From CAYNHT01 sp964397485 (GTDB taxonomy: Bacteria > Bacillota_I > Bacilli_A > RF39 > UBA660), in NCBI GenBank assembly GCA_964397485.1, contig CAYNHT010000006.1:1-50095 (forward strand): 50,095 bases of DNA. The letters are read 5' to 3'. Under the pieces are notes generated by a model that saw nothing but the letters and a program-made list of their open reading frames with translations, had not been told where the DNA came from and made no database searches. Shown here in pieces: positions 17,246 to 25,870 of the stretch (position 1 is the stretch's first letter; each line of letters begins with the position of its first letter). The position numbers were made by a program, and so were the translations under genes.

Positions 17246-17810
17246 TTTGGAAATATTCCTCTAAAGTTATATTGTTTTCTTTTAAGAAAATAGCCGTTTT
17301 TTTTGTGACATAACGTAGATGCCATGGTTCATAGCTATAACCAGTTATTCGTTCTTTATTTTTGGGATATCTAATTATAAATCCATATAAGTGTGCATTT
17401 TGATGAACCCAATGGACTTCCTTATCGTCGTCATTCATTTCTTCTATTAATTTACTATTACGGACCAAGAGAAAATCGATGGCTAAACCAGTTTGATGTT
17501 CACTTGTTCCAGGAAGAGCAACATATTTTCTTGTCCATTCTTCTCCCTTGGTAGCTATATAATGTTTTCTTAGTTTCTCTTGGTAATGGTAAGAACGATA
17601 ACCACTTTCTATTTCTATATGGTGTCCATCTTTTAATCCGGCTTCTTTTAACTGATTAAAAGCAATAAGAACATCTTCAACTATTAGTATTTTCTCATTT
17701 GGATCAAGAATAAAGTCGAGATTAGGACTGCTAGAATCCACTAAATTAGTTGGTACGTAATTAGAAGGCAATGGGTATTTTTTATTAACTAGCATACAAA
17801 AATCAGTCAT
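17229..17810 (-). CDS. M15 D,D-peptidase/carboxypeptidase, VanXY-like, cytoplasmic
   Basis: Zinc peptidase of family M15 acting on D-Ala-D-Ala ends. The 193-residue product shows SGYRSYHYQ (about 70-78), the zinc site PGTSEHQTGLAID (about 100-112; His and Asp ligands) and EPWHLRYV (about 164-171; Glu base, His ligand). The start, fixed by AGGTGATAATATG on the minus strand, gives no signal peptide or lipobox, unlike LdcB/DacB-type VanY proteins. Length and the terms LVNKKYPLP, YGFIIRYPK and EPWHLRYV resemble VanXY of VanC-type enterococci (remembered, not searched), which are cytoplasmic and cleave both dipeptide and pentapeptide. It is transcribed alone; no ligase or racemase is adjacent, so resistance is not established. 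Confidence 0.85.
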   Translation of the reverse strand: MTDFCMLVNKKYPLPSNYVPTNLVDSSSPNLDFILDPNEKILIVEDVLIAFNQLKEAGLKDGHHIEIESGYRSYHYQEKLRKHYIATKGEEWTRKYVALPGTSEHQTGLAIDFLLVRNSKLIEEMNDDDKEVHWVHQNAHLYGFIIRYPKNKERITGYSYEPWHLRYVTKKTAIFLKENNITLEEYFQNKKDN

Positions 17811-17977
17811 ATTATCACCTATAAGAAGTATAACAAAATTTTAATTCATATTCAATGTATGTTTAATTTGTATATGTAATTAATGATTATATCTAATACA
17901 TGGCAATATTTGTATATAATATATTTATCATGATATAGGATTGCTTTTTAATAAATAAAAAAAGATGTTAAAAATAA

Positions 17978-18006
17978 TAGACTTTTATCATCTTTTGTAT
18001 TATAAT
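17978..18006 (+). promoter_or_regulatory. Candidate sigma-A promoter of lon
   Basis: TAGACT, 17-bp spacer, TATAAT; 30 bases before the lon start. No CIRCE or CtsR-like heptad repeat was recognised beside it. Confidence 0.65.
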
Positions 18007-18036
18007 AATAACCAATTTCATTAGGAGGTGTTGTTA

Positions 18037-20367
18037 TTGATAAAAACAAACTTACCAGTTATACTGCTTAGAGGAATTGTCTTATTACCTAATAATGATA
18101 TAAGATTAGAATTTGATAATGATATAAGTAAGAATATTATAGATGTTGCTGAACTATTTCACGACAATAATATTTTAGTAGTTAGCCAAACAGATCCTTT
18201 AGAAGAGGTTCCAGAGATAAAAGATTTACCTAGAATAGGGGTTATATCGAAAATAATCCATAAAATGGAATTACCTAATGGTAAAACCAGAGTTGTTATA
18301 AGTGGTAAATCACGAGCTAATATATATGAATATTTGAATTTAAATAAAAGCACAGATGTACTAGAGGCAATAGTTATGACTCAAGAGAAAAAAGTGATTG
18401 ATCCAAAAGAGGAATCAGTTCTAGTACGTAAGTTATATAGGGATATGGAAGATTATATTAAAAGCATACCATATATAAGTAATAGCGTATTGTCTTTGAT
18501 TAATAATATGAGTGATTTATCTAAAATGACTGATATTATTGCTCCTCATTTGCCAATAGATGCATTGCGTATGCAAGAATATTTAAATAATTGTGATAGT
18601 TTAGTAAGAACAAGGATGATTCTAGAAGATATATATAAAGAAAAAGAAATGTATAATATTGAAAAGAATTTAGAATTAAAAGTAAAAAAGGAAATTGATA
18701 CTAATCAAAAAGAATATCTTTTGAGAGAAAAGATGAAAGTTATAAAAGAAGAATTGGGAGATGTTGCTGTTAAAGATGATGAAGTCAGCAAAATACGAGA
18801 AAGAGTTAATCAATTGGATGCTCCAGATAAGATTAAAGAAAGAATAACTTTAGAATTGAAAAGATATGAAAGTTTATCTCAAGCTTCTCCAGAAATTAAT
18901 GTTATAAGAAATTACATTGATTGGCTGCTTGATTTGCCATGGAATAAATTGACTGAAGACAACAATGATTTAAAAAATGTTAGAGAAAAATTAGATAGTT
19001 CACACCATGGATTAGATAAAGTGAAACAAAGAATTGTTGAGTTTTTGGCAGTTAAGCAAATGAGCAATAACCTAAGAAGTCCTATTATATGTTTAGTGGG
19101 TCCTCCAGGGGTTGGTAAAACAAGTTTGGCTTTTAGTATTGCCGGTGCGGTTAATCGAAATTTTGTCAAAATGTCAGTTGGTGGAGTCAATGATGAGGCA
19201 GAAATAGTTGGACATCGTCGTACTTATCTTGGTTCTAGCCCCGGAAGAATTATTCAATCTTTAAAGAAAGCAAAAAGTTCAAATCCAGTTTTCTTAATAG
19301 ATGAAATTGATAAAATGACTAAGGATTTCAAAGGGGATCCCGCTAGTTGTTTATTAGAAATACTAGACCCTGAACAAAATAAATACTATAGTGATAATTA
19401 TATAGAGGAGGAGTATGATTTATCAAATGTAATGTTTATAGCAACTGCTAATTATATTGAGGATATTCCAGAGGCATTGAAAGATCGTTTAGAAATAGTT
19501 CAGTTATCGGGTTATACAGAATATGAAAAACTTGACATTACCAAAAGACATTTAATACCAAAAGTTTGTAAAGAACACGGATTTGATATTTCAAAAATAA
19601 GTATAAATGATAATACTATTTTAGGTATTATTAGACATTACACAAAAGAATCTGGTGTTCGAGAATTAGAAAGACAAATATCAACTATTGTAAGAAAAAT
19701 AGTTGCTGAAATTATTGTTGATAAAAAAGATGAACCGAGATATGAGGTTAGTTATAAAAACATAAAAACTTTTTTAGGTAAACCTAAGTTTCATTTTAAT
19801 GCAATGATGACTTCTAAAGTTGGAGTGGTTAATGGACTTGCATACACTTACTTTGGTGGTGATACTCTTCCGATCGAAGTTAATTACTTTAAAGGTAGCG
19901 GAAATCTTGTATTAACAGGATCCCTAGGGGATGTTATGAAAGAAAGTGCTCATATAGCGCTTAGTTACATAAAATCAAATCATAAGTTATTTAATATTGA
20001 TTATGATAAATTAGTGAAAAATGATATTCATATACATGTTCCTGAAGGAGCTATTCCTAAAGATGGACCTAGTGCTGGAATCACGTTAACAACGGCTTTG
20101 ATAAGTGCATTTACTGGGAAAAAGATACCATCATATATAGCTATGACAGGAGAAATAACATTAAGAGGTAATATACTACCTATCGGCGGTTTAAAAGAAA
20201 AAAGCATAGGGGCTCATCGTAATGGCATTAAAAAAATTATTATCCCATATGATAATATTAATGACTTAGACGATGTTCCAGTTGAAATAAGAGAAACAAT
20301 TCAGTATATACCTGTAAAAAATTATAAAGAAGTTATAAAAGAATTAGTAACTCAAAATGTAAATTAA
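18037..20367 (+). CDS. lon: ATP-dependent protease Lon (LonA)
   Basis: AAA+ serine protease that degrades misfolded and regulatory proteins in the cytosol. The 776-residue product has the N-terminal LON substrate domain (LPVILLRGIVLLPN), a long helical linker, Walker A GPPGVGKTS (about 354-362), Walker B FLIDEIDKM, sensor regions, and a C-terminal protease domain with the catalytic Ser in KDGPSAG (about 679) and Lys in GGLKEKS (about 720). The start is TTG at 18037, seven bases after AGGAGGTG; GTG at 18028 lies inside that ribosome site. A short perfect hairpin terminator follows. Position just upstream of spoVID-ysxE matches Bacillus gene order. Confidence 0.95.
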   Translation: MIKTNLPVILLRGIVLLPNNDIRLEFDNDISKNIIDVAELFHDNNILVVSQTDPLEEVPEIKDLPRIGVISKIIHKMELPNGKTRVVISGKSRANIYEYLNLNKSTDVLEAIVMTQEKKVIDPKEESVLVRKLYRDMEDYIKSIPYISNSVLSLINNMSDLSKMTDIIAPHLPIDALRMQEYLNNCDSLVRTRMILEDIYKEKEMYNIEKNLELKVKKEIDTNQKEYLLREKMKVIKEELGDVAVKDDEVSKIRERVNQLDAPDKIKERITLELKRYESLSQASPEINVIRNYIDWLLDLPWNKLTEDNNDLKNVREKLDSSHHGLDKVKQRIVEFLAVKQMSNNLRSPIICLVGPPGVGKTSLAFSIAGAVNRNFVKMSVGGVNDEAEIVGHRRTYLGSSPGRIIQSLKKAKSSNPVFLIDEIDKMTKDFKGDPASCLLEILDPEQNKYYSDNYIEEEYDLSNVMFIATANYIEDIPEALKDRLEIVQLSGYTEYEKLDITKRHLIPKVCKEHGFDISKISINDNTILGIIRHYTKESGVRELERQISTIVRKIVAEIIVDKKDEPRYEVSYKNIKTFLGKPKFHFNAMMTSKVGVVNGLAYTYFGGDTLPIEVNYFKGSGNLVLTGSLGDVMKESAHIALSYIKSNHKLFNIDYDKLVKNDIHIHVPEGAIPKDGPSAGITLTTALISAFTGKKIPSYIAMTGEITLRGNILPIGGLKEKSIGAHRNGIKKIIIPYDNINDLDDVPVEIRETIQYIPVKNYKEVIKELVTQNVN

Positions 20368-20389
20368 AGTACCGTTGGTACTTTTTTTT
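20366..20389 (+). terminator. lon terminator
   Basis: AAAGTACC / GGTACTTT stem, 3-base loop, T run; 5' arm starts in the lon stop region. Confidence 0.88.
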
Positions 20390-20396
20390 CTTTTCT

Positions 20397-20425
20397 TTCA
20401 TAATTGGATTTTATACTCATATAAT
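20397..20425 (+). promoter_or_regulatory. Possible sigma-E-like promoter of spoVID-ysxE
   Basis: TTCATAAT, 13-bp spacer, CATATAAT. The second element matches seven of eight positions of the sporulation sigma-E -10 (CATACAAT type) and the first is close to the sigma-E -35. There is no convincing TTGACA at the right distance for sigma A. In Bacillus spoVID is sigma-E dependent. In DNA this A+T-rich a chance match is possible. Confidence 0.4.
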
Positions 20426-20452
20426 TAATTGAAATATGAAAGGGGAGATATT

Positions 20453-21232
20453 ATGAAGAAAATAATTCCTTTTAAAAAAGATATTATTTTTAAAACAAAT
20501 CTATCAGAAATAACAAGTATTTCTTTAGAACACACATTACATTTAGAAAGCGACAACTTGATTGCCGGTGAATTTATTATCAGTGGGGAATATAAGATGG
20601 CTGATAATAGTACTAATACTGATGCATTCTCTTTTAATTTACCATTTGATATAAGCATGGATAACAAATACATTCTTGATAATATACTGCTAGATATTGA
20701 TGATTTTTACTATGAAATCATAAACAATAATGTTTTAGCCGTTAGCATTGATGTATTGATAGATAAATTAGAAGAAAAGGAAATTATTGAGGAACAAAAA
20801 ATTGTTATTGATAATTTGACCATTGATGAGGATTTTGAAAATGAACAATTCGATGACAAAAGTAATGATATTGGAGTGGAATTAGAAGATTTAATTGAGA
20901 GAAAAGAGGAAATAAAAGTGAATGAAGAACTTCCAAGTATGAATCGAGAATCTCTGGAAGTAGAAGAGATAAAAGAAGAGAAAAATGCTAAAGAATCAGT
21001 CAATATTATTAAAGAAGATGCCGAGACAAGATCGTTATTTGATAGTTTTGATAACAGTAGAGAAACCTATACAACATATAAAATATATATAGTAAGAGAA
21101 AATGACAGTTTAGAAATTATTCTACAGAAATATGGAGTAAGCAAAGAAGATTTAGAAAAATACAACGATTTAAAAGAAATAAAAATCGGTGATAAATTAA
21201 TCATTCCTTCTTTAGTGAATGAGAAAAATTAA
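20453..21232 (+). CDS. spoVID: SpoVID-like spore coat morphogenesis protein with LysM
   Basis: SpoVID directs coat layers around the forespore. The 259-residue product is far shorter than the ~575 residues of B. subtilis. Its first ~100 residues form a beta-rich domain like the SpoVID N-terminus (KIIPFKKDI... FNLPFDI), then a long acidic, low-complexity stretch (about 105-200), then a C-terminal LysM peptidoglycan-binding domain (YIVRENDSLEIILQKYGVS, about 209-227, through IKIGDKLIIPS). The ATG at 20453 follows AAGGGGAGA; an upstream ATG at 20429 has none. It overlaps ysxE by 14 bases. Assignment rests on LysM plus the spoVID-ysxE-valS order; a generic LysM protein is the alternative. Confidence 0.72.
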   Translation: MKKIIPFKKDIIFKTNLSEITSISLEHTLHLESDNLIAGEFIISGEYKMADNSTNTDAFSFNLPFDISMDNKYILDNILLDIDDFYYEIINNNVLAVSIDVLIDKLEEKEIIEEQKIVIDNLTIDEDFENEQFDDKSNDIGVELEDLIERKEEIKVNEELPSMNRESLEVEEIKEEKNAKESVNIIKEDAETRSLFDSFDNSRETYTTYKIYIVRENDSLEIILQKYGVSKEDLEKYNDLKEIKIGDKLIIPSLVNEKN

Positions 21233-22115
21233 TCATATATTAAAAAAATATGCCCTAAAGCCGCATCAATATAGAAAAGTTGGCAAAACTACTTTTATTG
21301 ATACAGATAATGGGCGTTTTGTAATTAAAGAGAAAAATAGGAATGAAGATAATAAAATATATAAATACCTAGAATCTCGAAATTTTAATTATTATCCGAA
21401 AATTATAAGTAGCATAGATGAAGATTATGAGATAACAAAGTTTATCGACGAAATAGATATGCCAAGAGAACAAAAACTTAGTGATATGGTAGATTTAGTT
21501 AGTCTTCTGCACAATAAAACGACTCATTACAAAGAAGTAGATGAATCTGACTATAAGAAAATATATGAAGATGTTGCTAATAACATAGAATATTTATATG
21601 GTTATTATAATGATATGGCTACCATAATAGAGACAAAAGTATATATGAGTCCATCTGAGTATCTATTAATAAGAAATATATCAAAAATATATGCATCTTT
21701 AACTTATTGTAAGTTTGAATTAGAAAATTGGTATAAAATAGTAAAAGACAAAAGAAAACAACGTTTAGTTGTTTTGCATAATAATTTGGATCTTAGTCAC
21801 TTTGTAAGAAATAAGAATTCTTATTTGGTAAGTTGGAATAAGTCCAAAATAGATATTCCTGTTTTTGATTTATATAAGTTATATAGAAAACATGCTATAG
21901 ATTTTGATTTTCATGAAGTGTTAAGACATTATGAAAAAAATTACCCTTTGTTAGAAGAAGAAAGAAAATTATTTTTTATCTTGGCAGCACTACCAGATAA
22001 ACTAGAATTTGATAAGAGTGAATATGAAATGTGCTCAATTATTAGTGAACACATTGATACTATTTACAAAACAGAGATGCTAGTGTCACCATATTATTCT
22101 GAAAATACTAAATAA
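21219..22115 (+). CDS. ysxE: YsxE/CotS-family spore coat kinase-like protein
   Basis: CotS/YsxE proteins are coat-associated and have an aminoglycoside-phosphotransferase/choline-kinase fold of unknown catalytic activity. The 298-residue product shows a degraded kinase N-lobe (GKTTFIDTDNGRFVIKEK, about 22-39) with the likely ATP-binding Lys, and a C-lobe block VVLHNNLDLSHFVRNKNSYLVSW (about 184-206), corresponding to H-x-D-L-x-x-x-N in active members but with N-N-L-D here. The catalytic loop is therefore altered. The ATG lies within the end of spoVID, so translation is coupled. It shares a transcript with spoVID; valS, the next gene in Bacillus, is 6 kb further. Confidence 0.72.
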   Translation: MRKINHILKKYALKPHQYRKVGKTTFIDTDNGRFVIKEKNRNEDNKIYKYLESRNFNYYPKIISSIDEDYEITKFIDEIDMPREQKLSDMVDLVSLLHNKTTHYKEVDESDYKKIYEDVANNIEYLYGYYNDMATIIETKVYMSPSEYLLIRNISKIYASLTYCKFELENWYKIVKDKRKQRLVVLHNNLDLSHFVRNKNSYLVSWNKSKIDIPVFDLYKLYRKHAIDFDFHEVLRHYEKNYPLLEEERKLFFILAALPDKLEFDKSEYEMCSIISEHIDTIYKTEMLVSPYYSENTK

Positions 22116-22271
22116 AATTAATATCATAAAAATAAAAATCAAGAAAAGATTAAATCTAGTAATTATAAAGAAGGTAAAAATAATTTGATAAAAAAGTAGT
22201 ATTGAAAAAATTAATAGACAAACAAACCATTTACCACGACCATACCACCAATTATTGCACCCATTTGGCAT
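22086..22271 (-). CDS. Small Cys/Trp-rich membrane protein antisense to the ysxE 3' region
   Basis: A 61-residue reading frame on the minus strand. It starts with the polar, aromatic block MPNGCNNWWYGRGKW and then has two hydrophobic segments (about 16-35 and 37-59) of Ile, Leu and Phe. AGGTGATG lies at a good distance before the ATG (start at 22271). It overlaps the last 30 bases of ysxE and runs against the transcript that ends at 22339-22365. I do not recognise a family; small hydrophobic spore proteins are one thought but unproven. No clear promoter was found. Confidence 0.45.
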   Translation of the reverse strand: MPNGCNNWWYGRGKWFVCLLIFSILLFYQIIFTFFIITRFNLFLIFIFMILILFSIFRIIW

Positions 22272-22338
22272 AAACATCACCTACAATAGTGTATTCAATT
22301 ATTAAAATGGTGAATAGGTAGAATAATTATATAATTTG

Positions 22339-22365
22339 GACTTTATTAATAATAAAGTCTTTTTT
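22339..22365 (+). terminator. Plus-strand terminator, probably of spoVID-ysxE
   Basis: GACTTTATT / AATAAAGTC perfect stem, 3-base loop, T6. It lies 220 bases after ysxE, so the transcript would carry a long 3' tail antisense to the 61-residue gene. Apart from that gene and this hairpin I see nothing in 22116-22484. Confidence 0.8.
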
Positions 22366-22484
22366 ACGTTATACTATTAAAAAGGTTGAATTAATACTAA
22401 AAAAATGGTAAATTAGTAATAGATATAATTAGGATAGATATATTGTTTTCTTTATGAAAAAAATGTAGTTAGAAGGGTGATGAA

Positions 22485-23726
22485 ATGAACCAAAAAAACA
22501 TAATTATATATAGTCTAGTAGTAGTGTTTATTTTATTACTTAGCAGTTTTATTTTCTTTAATTTCCTAAATAAAAGCAAAGAAGTAAATATGATCGATTT
22601 AACCGATAAGAAAATTGAAGAGGCTTTGGAATTTGCTAAAAAGAATAAATTGGACTTAGTAATAGAAAAAGAATATAATGATAATGTCGAATATGATCGT
22701 ATAATCTCACAGAACATAGAAATAGGGACAGTTATCAAAGAAAATGATCGATTATTAGTAATTGTATCGTTAGGAAAGATAAGTAAAGATGAGTATATGA
22801 AATATAATGTAAATGAATTAGGTCGAGTACCAATAATGATGTACCATGGTATTCATAATTTAAAAAACTCTGAAACGGGATATACTGGTGGAAATATTGA
22901 TTCATCTGGATACCAAAGAACTAGTGAAGCGTTTATAAATGACCTAGAATTTTATTATGAAAATGGATACCGGATGATCAGACTTAATGATTATATTAAT
23001 GGAATAATAGACGTTCAAATAGGAAAAAGTCCAATTGTTCTAACATTTGATGATGGTTTGAAAAATAATATTAATGTTACTGGATTAGATGATAACGGAA
23101 ACATTATAATTGACCCTAACTGTGCGGTTGGGATAATGGAAAGTTTTAAAACTAAATATCCTGATTTTAATATTACTGCTACTTTTTTTCTAAATGGTGG
23201 GCTATTCGAACAACCTAAATATAATGATAAAATTTTGAAATGGCTAATTGATAATGGTTATGATATAGGAAATCATAGCTATAACCATGCTAATTTCGTT
23301 AATATTGATAGTGATCAAAGTCAATTAGAAATTGGTAAGATGTATGAAAAACTTGAAAATATAATACCAGGCAAATATGTAAATATAGTAGCTTTACCAT
23401 TTGGATCTCCATATGATAAAAAACATGATAATTTTTCTTATATCTTAAATGGTAAATTTAATGCTACTAATTACCAAACAGAAGCTACTTTAAGAGTTGG
23501 TTGGGAAAGTGAATTTTCTCCTTTCAGCAAGAATTTTGATAAAACATTTTTGAAAAGAATAAGAGCTTATGACAATAATGGAGAAGAATTTGATATTGAA
23601 ATGAATTTTAAATTATTAGAAAAAACACGATATATATCAGATGGTAATAAAAACAAAATTGTTGTTCGTGATGAAAATTTAAATCTATTAAATGAAAAGA
23701 TTGATTTAGAAATCATTTCATATTAG
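22485..23726 (+). CDS. Membrane-anchored polysaccharide deacetylase with N-terminal PASTA domain
   Basis: NodB-type deacetylases remove N-acetyl groups from peptidoglycan or other glycans. The 413-residue product has an N-terminal membrane helix (about 5-26), a PASTA-like domain (VNMIDLTDKKIEEALEFAKK, about 33-52, up to VIVSLGK near 96) and a catalytic domain. Visible are RVPIMMYHG (about 111), the metal and base motif LTFDDGLKNN (about 187), TATFFLNGG, and GNHSYNHANF (about 264) with the His pair. The PASTA part may tether it to muropeptides. A GAAGGGTGATG ribosome site precedes the ATG. The prepilin-like genes begin 26 bases after it and probably share the transcript. Confidence 0.85.
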   Translation: MNQKNIIIYSLVVVFILLLSSFIFFNFLNKSKEVNMIDLTDKKIEEALEFAKKNKLDLVIEKEYNDNVEYDRIISQNIEIGTVIKENDRLLVIVSLGKISKDEYMKYNVNELGRVPIMMYHGIHNLKNSETGYTGGNIDSSGYQRTSEAFINDLEFYYENGYRMIRLNDYINGIIDVQIGKSPIVLTFDDGLKNNINVTGLDDNGNIIIDPNCAVGIMESFKTKYPDFNITATFFLNGGLFEQPKYNDKILKWLIDNGYDIGNHSYNHANFVNIDSDQSQLEIGKMYEKLENIIPGKYVNIVALPFGSPYDKKHDNFSYILNGKFNATNYQTEATLRVGWESEFSPFSKNFDKTFLKRIRAYDNNGEEFDIEMNFKLLEKTRYISDGNKNKIVVRDENLNLLNEKIDLEIISY

Positions 23727-23752
23727 ATTTAAATAATGAAAGGAGGGTTAAT

Positions 23753-25828
23753 ATGAAATTAAATAATAATGGTTTTGCTATATCTGGAATGCTTTATGCA
23801 TCTTTGATTTTATTTTTAGCCCTTCTTTTAGGTGTTTTAAGTATTATGGCTAGTAGGAAAATAATTTTGGATAAACAAAAAACTGAAATAGTAAATAAAT
23901 TAAGTGGTGTTGATAATCCTAATTGCGGGGTTCAAATATGTAATGCCGATATTAGTGGAGCTGCTATTCCAGAAATGACAGAAGGAATGATTCCAATAAC
24001 TTGGGATGGTGCAAGGTGGATTAAAGCGGATAAACACAATCGAGAAGGCGATAATCAATGGTATGATTATGAAAATAAAAAATGGGCTAATGTTGCTTTA
24101 GTAAGTGAAGAAACAAGAGCATTTTATCTTAATGCATCAATAGGTGTTGAAATTCTTGATGATGATGTTTCATCATACTTTGTATGGGTTCCAAGGTATA
24201 GATATAAATTATTCAATGCCTCAGCATTATCATCAGTACCACAATCAATAGAAATTATTTTTGAAGATAGATATACAAGTAAATCAAGTGGTAAAAATGA
24301 TAGTCAATATCTTACTCATCCCGCATTTACTTATGGAGAAAGAGAGCTAAACGGATTATGGATTGGTAAATTTGAAACTACTGGCAGTGAACAGTTACCA
24401 ACTATAAAACCTAACTCAACTTCTTTAAGAAACAATAATATTAAGACGCAAAGCGATATTGCCGATAAATTCAATTCTACAACCTATGGTATAGATGAAG
24501 AATATACAGCAAGAATGATGAAGAATACCGAGTGGGGAATGGTTGCCTACTTATCTCATAGTATATATGGAAAGAATGAAGAGATTTGGAATAATCCTAG
24601 TGCTACTTTTACAACAGGATGTGCTGGTTCTTCAAAAGATGCATCAAATGTAGCTATGTGTACAAATGCTTATTCTAGTGAAAATGGTGTACAAGCTTCA
24701 ACTACAGGGAATATATATGGAATATATGATATGGCAGGAGGAGCATCCGAAAATGTCATAGGTGCTATGTACAATAGTGATAATGCTACAATTATGATAG
24801 GAAATACAGGCTTTGAACAAGCTAATATAGATAGTCCAGAAATGCGAAAATTAATTAATAAATATTCTTATGGAACAACAGCGAGTGATCAAAATTCGTA
24901 TAACCGTAGAAAACTTGGGGATGCAACAGGAGAAACAAGAGGGTGGTATGGTGACGCTCGTAACTTTGTAAGTAGTAGTAATTCTTGGTTTGTTAGAGGT
25001 GGAAATAGTTTAAATACGACAACCGCAGGAATATTTAATTTTGAGGCATCAAATGGTTACCAGAATAACAACAATGGTTTTAGAGTGGTAATATCAAATA
25101 AACATGCTAAAAATATTATTCCAGAAGAAATTAACGATGACATACCTAGCGATACAATTATTATTGATCATGAAAGCGATCCCGCCTTAACATTTGAATT
25201 AGTGTCTACTAATAGTTGGGTAGAGGGACAAAATTACCGATACCAATATTCATTAAGGGTATCAAATATTGGGACTGTCGATTTGAATAACTTCAATTTG
25301 GAAATAAAGTATGATAATCCTGTTTCTAATCCCACTGTTTGGAATTATGAAGTGGAAACAATAGATTCTACTACAATATTAGTGAAAAATGTATCTACTG
25401 TTTTAAAAACAAATAAATCATTAGATGTGGGACTGCAAATTACATCCCCATCTCAAAATCTCAAAATTTCAAAAGTTAAGATGGTATCCATTGTTGATAT
25501 GCCAGAAGTTACTTTAGAACAGTTTAATGTAAAGTTCAATGTTACAGGTAGTTGGGGTAATTTTACTAATCAATATGATGTTGTAGTTACTAATAAAATG
25601 GGTAAAAAAGTTAATGCATGGGAAGTTGAAATAACATTACCAGAGCATACGACATATGTTAGTGGCTGGAATGGTGTTTTTCAAACTAATGGCAATATCT
25701 TAACTGTAAAAAATGAAACTTGGAATGGTGTTTTAACAAACAATAAGAGTGCTAATTTTGGCTTGCAATTAAATAGTGCAATTCAAAACTTTATTCCAAC
25801 CAATATAAAGGTTAGAGTTATTAATTAA
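23753..25828 (+). CDS. Prepilin-like protein with lectin/formylglycine-enzyme-like domain and CBM2-like modules
   Basis: A 691-residue surface protein. The start NGFAISGMLYASLILFLALL (about 5-24) resembles a prepilin leader but lacks the Glu5 of true pilins. The middle (about 60-445) resembles the C-type-lectin/formylglycine-generating-enzyme fold: WYDYENKKWANVAL, VWVPRYRYKLFN, NIYGIYDMAGGASEN, then WFVRGG (about 409-414) and NGFRVV (about 440). The close of this domain looks like the variable region of diversity-generating retroelement targets. Two beta domains follow (about 476-580 and 585-691); the second, with SWGNFTNQYDVVVTNK and WNGVLTNNKSANFGLQ, resembles CBM2. GAAAGGAGGG precedes the ATG. 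A shorter paralogue follows after 42 bases. Binding to host or dietary glycans is inferred. Confidence 0.75.
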   Translation: MKLNNNGFAISGMLYASLILFLALLLGVLSIMASRKIILDKQKTEIVNKLSGVDNPNCGVQICNADISGAAIPEMTEGMIPITWDGARWIKADKHNREGDNQWYDYENKKWANVALVSEETRAFYLNASIGVEILDDDVSSYFVWVPRYRYKLFNASALSSVPQSIEIIFEDRYTSKSSGKNDSQYLTHPAFTYGERELNGLWIGKFETTGSEQLPTIKPNSTSLRNNNIKTQSDIADKFNSTTYGIDEEYTARMMKNTEWGMVAYLSHSIYGKNEEIWNNPSATFTTGCAGSSKDASNVAMCTNAYSSENGVQASTTGNIYGIYDMAGGASENVIGAMYNSDNATIMIGNTGFEQANIDSPEMRKLINKYSYGTTASDQNSYNRRKLGDATGETRGWYGDARNFVSSSNSWFVRGGNSLNTTTAGIFNFEASNGYQNNNNGFRVVISNKHAKNIIPEEINDDIPSDTIIIDHESDPALTFELVSTNSWVEGQNYRYQYSLRVSNIGTVDLNNFNLEIKYDNPVSNPTVWNYEVETIDSTTILVKNVSTVLKTNKSLDVGLQITSPSQNLKISKVKMVSIVDMPEVTLEQFNVKFNVTGSWGNFTNQYDVVVTNKMGKKVNAWEVEITLPEHTTYVSGWNGVFQTNGNILTVKNETWNGVLTNNKSANFGLQLNSAIQNFIPTNIKVRVIN

Positions 25829-25870
25829 TTTATGTAAAATTTGATAGTAGTAAATAGGATGGTGGAGTTA

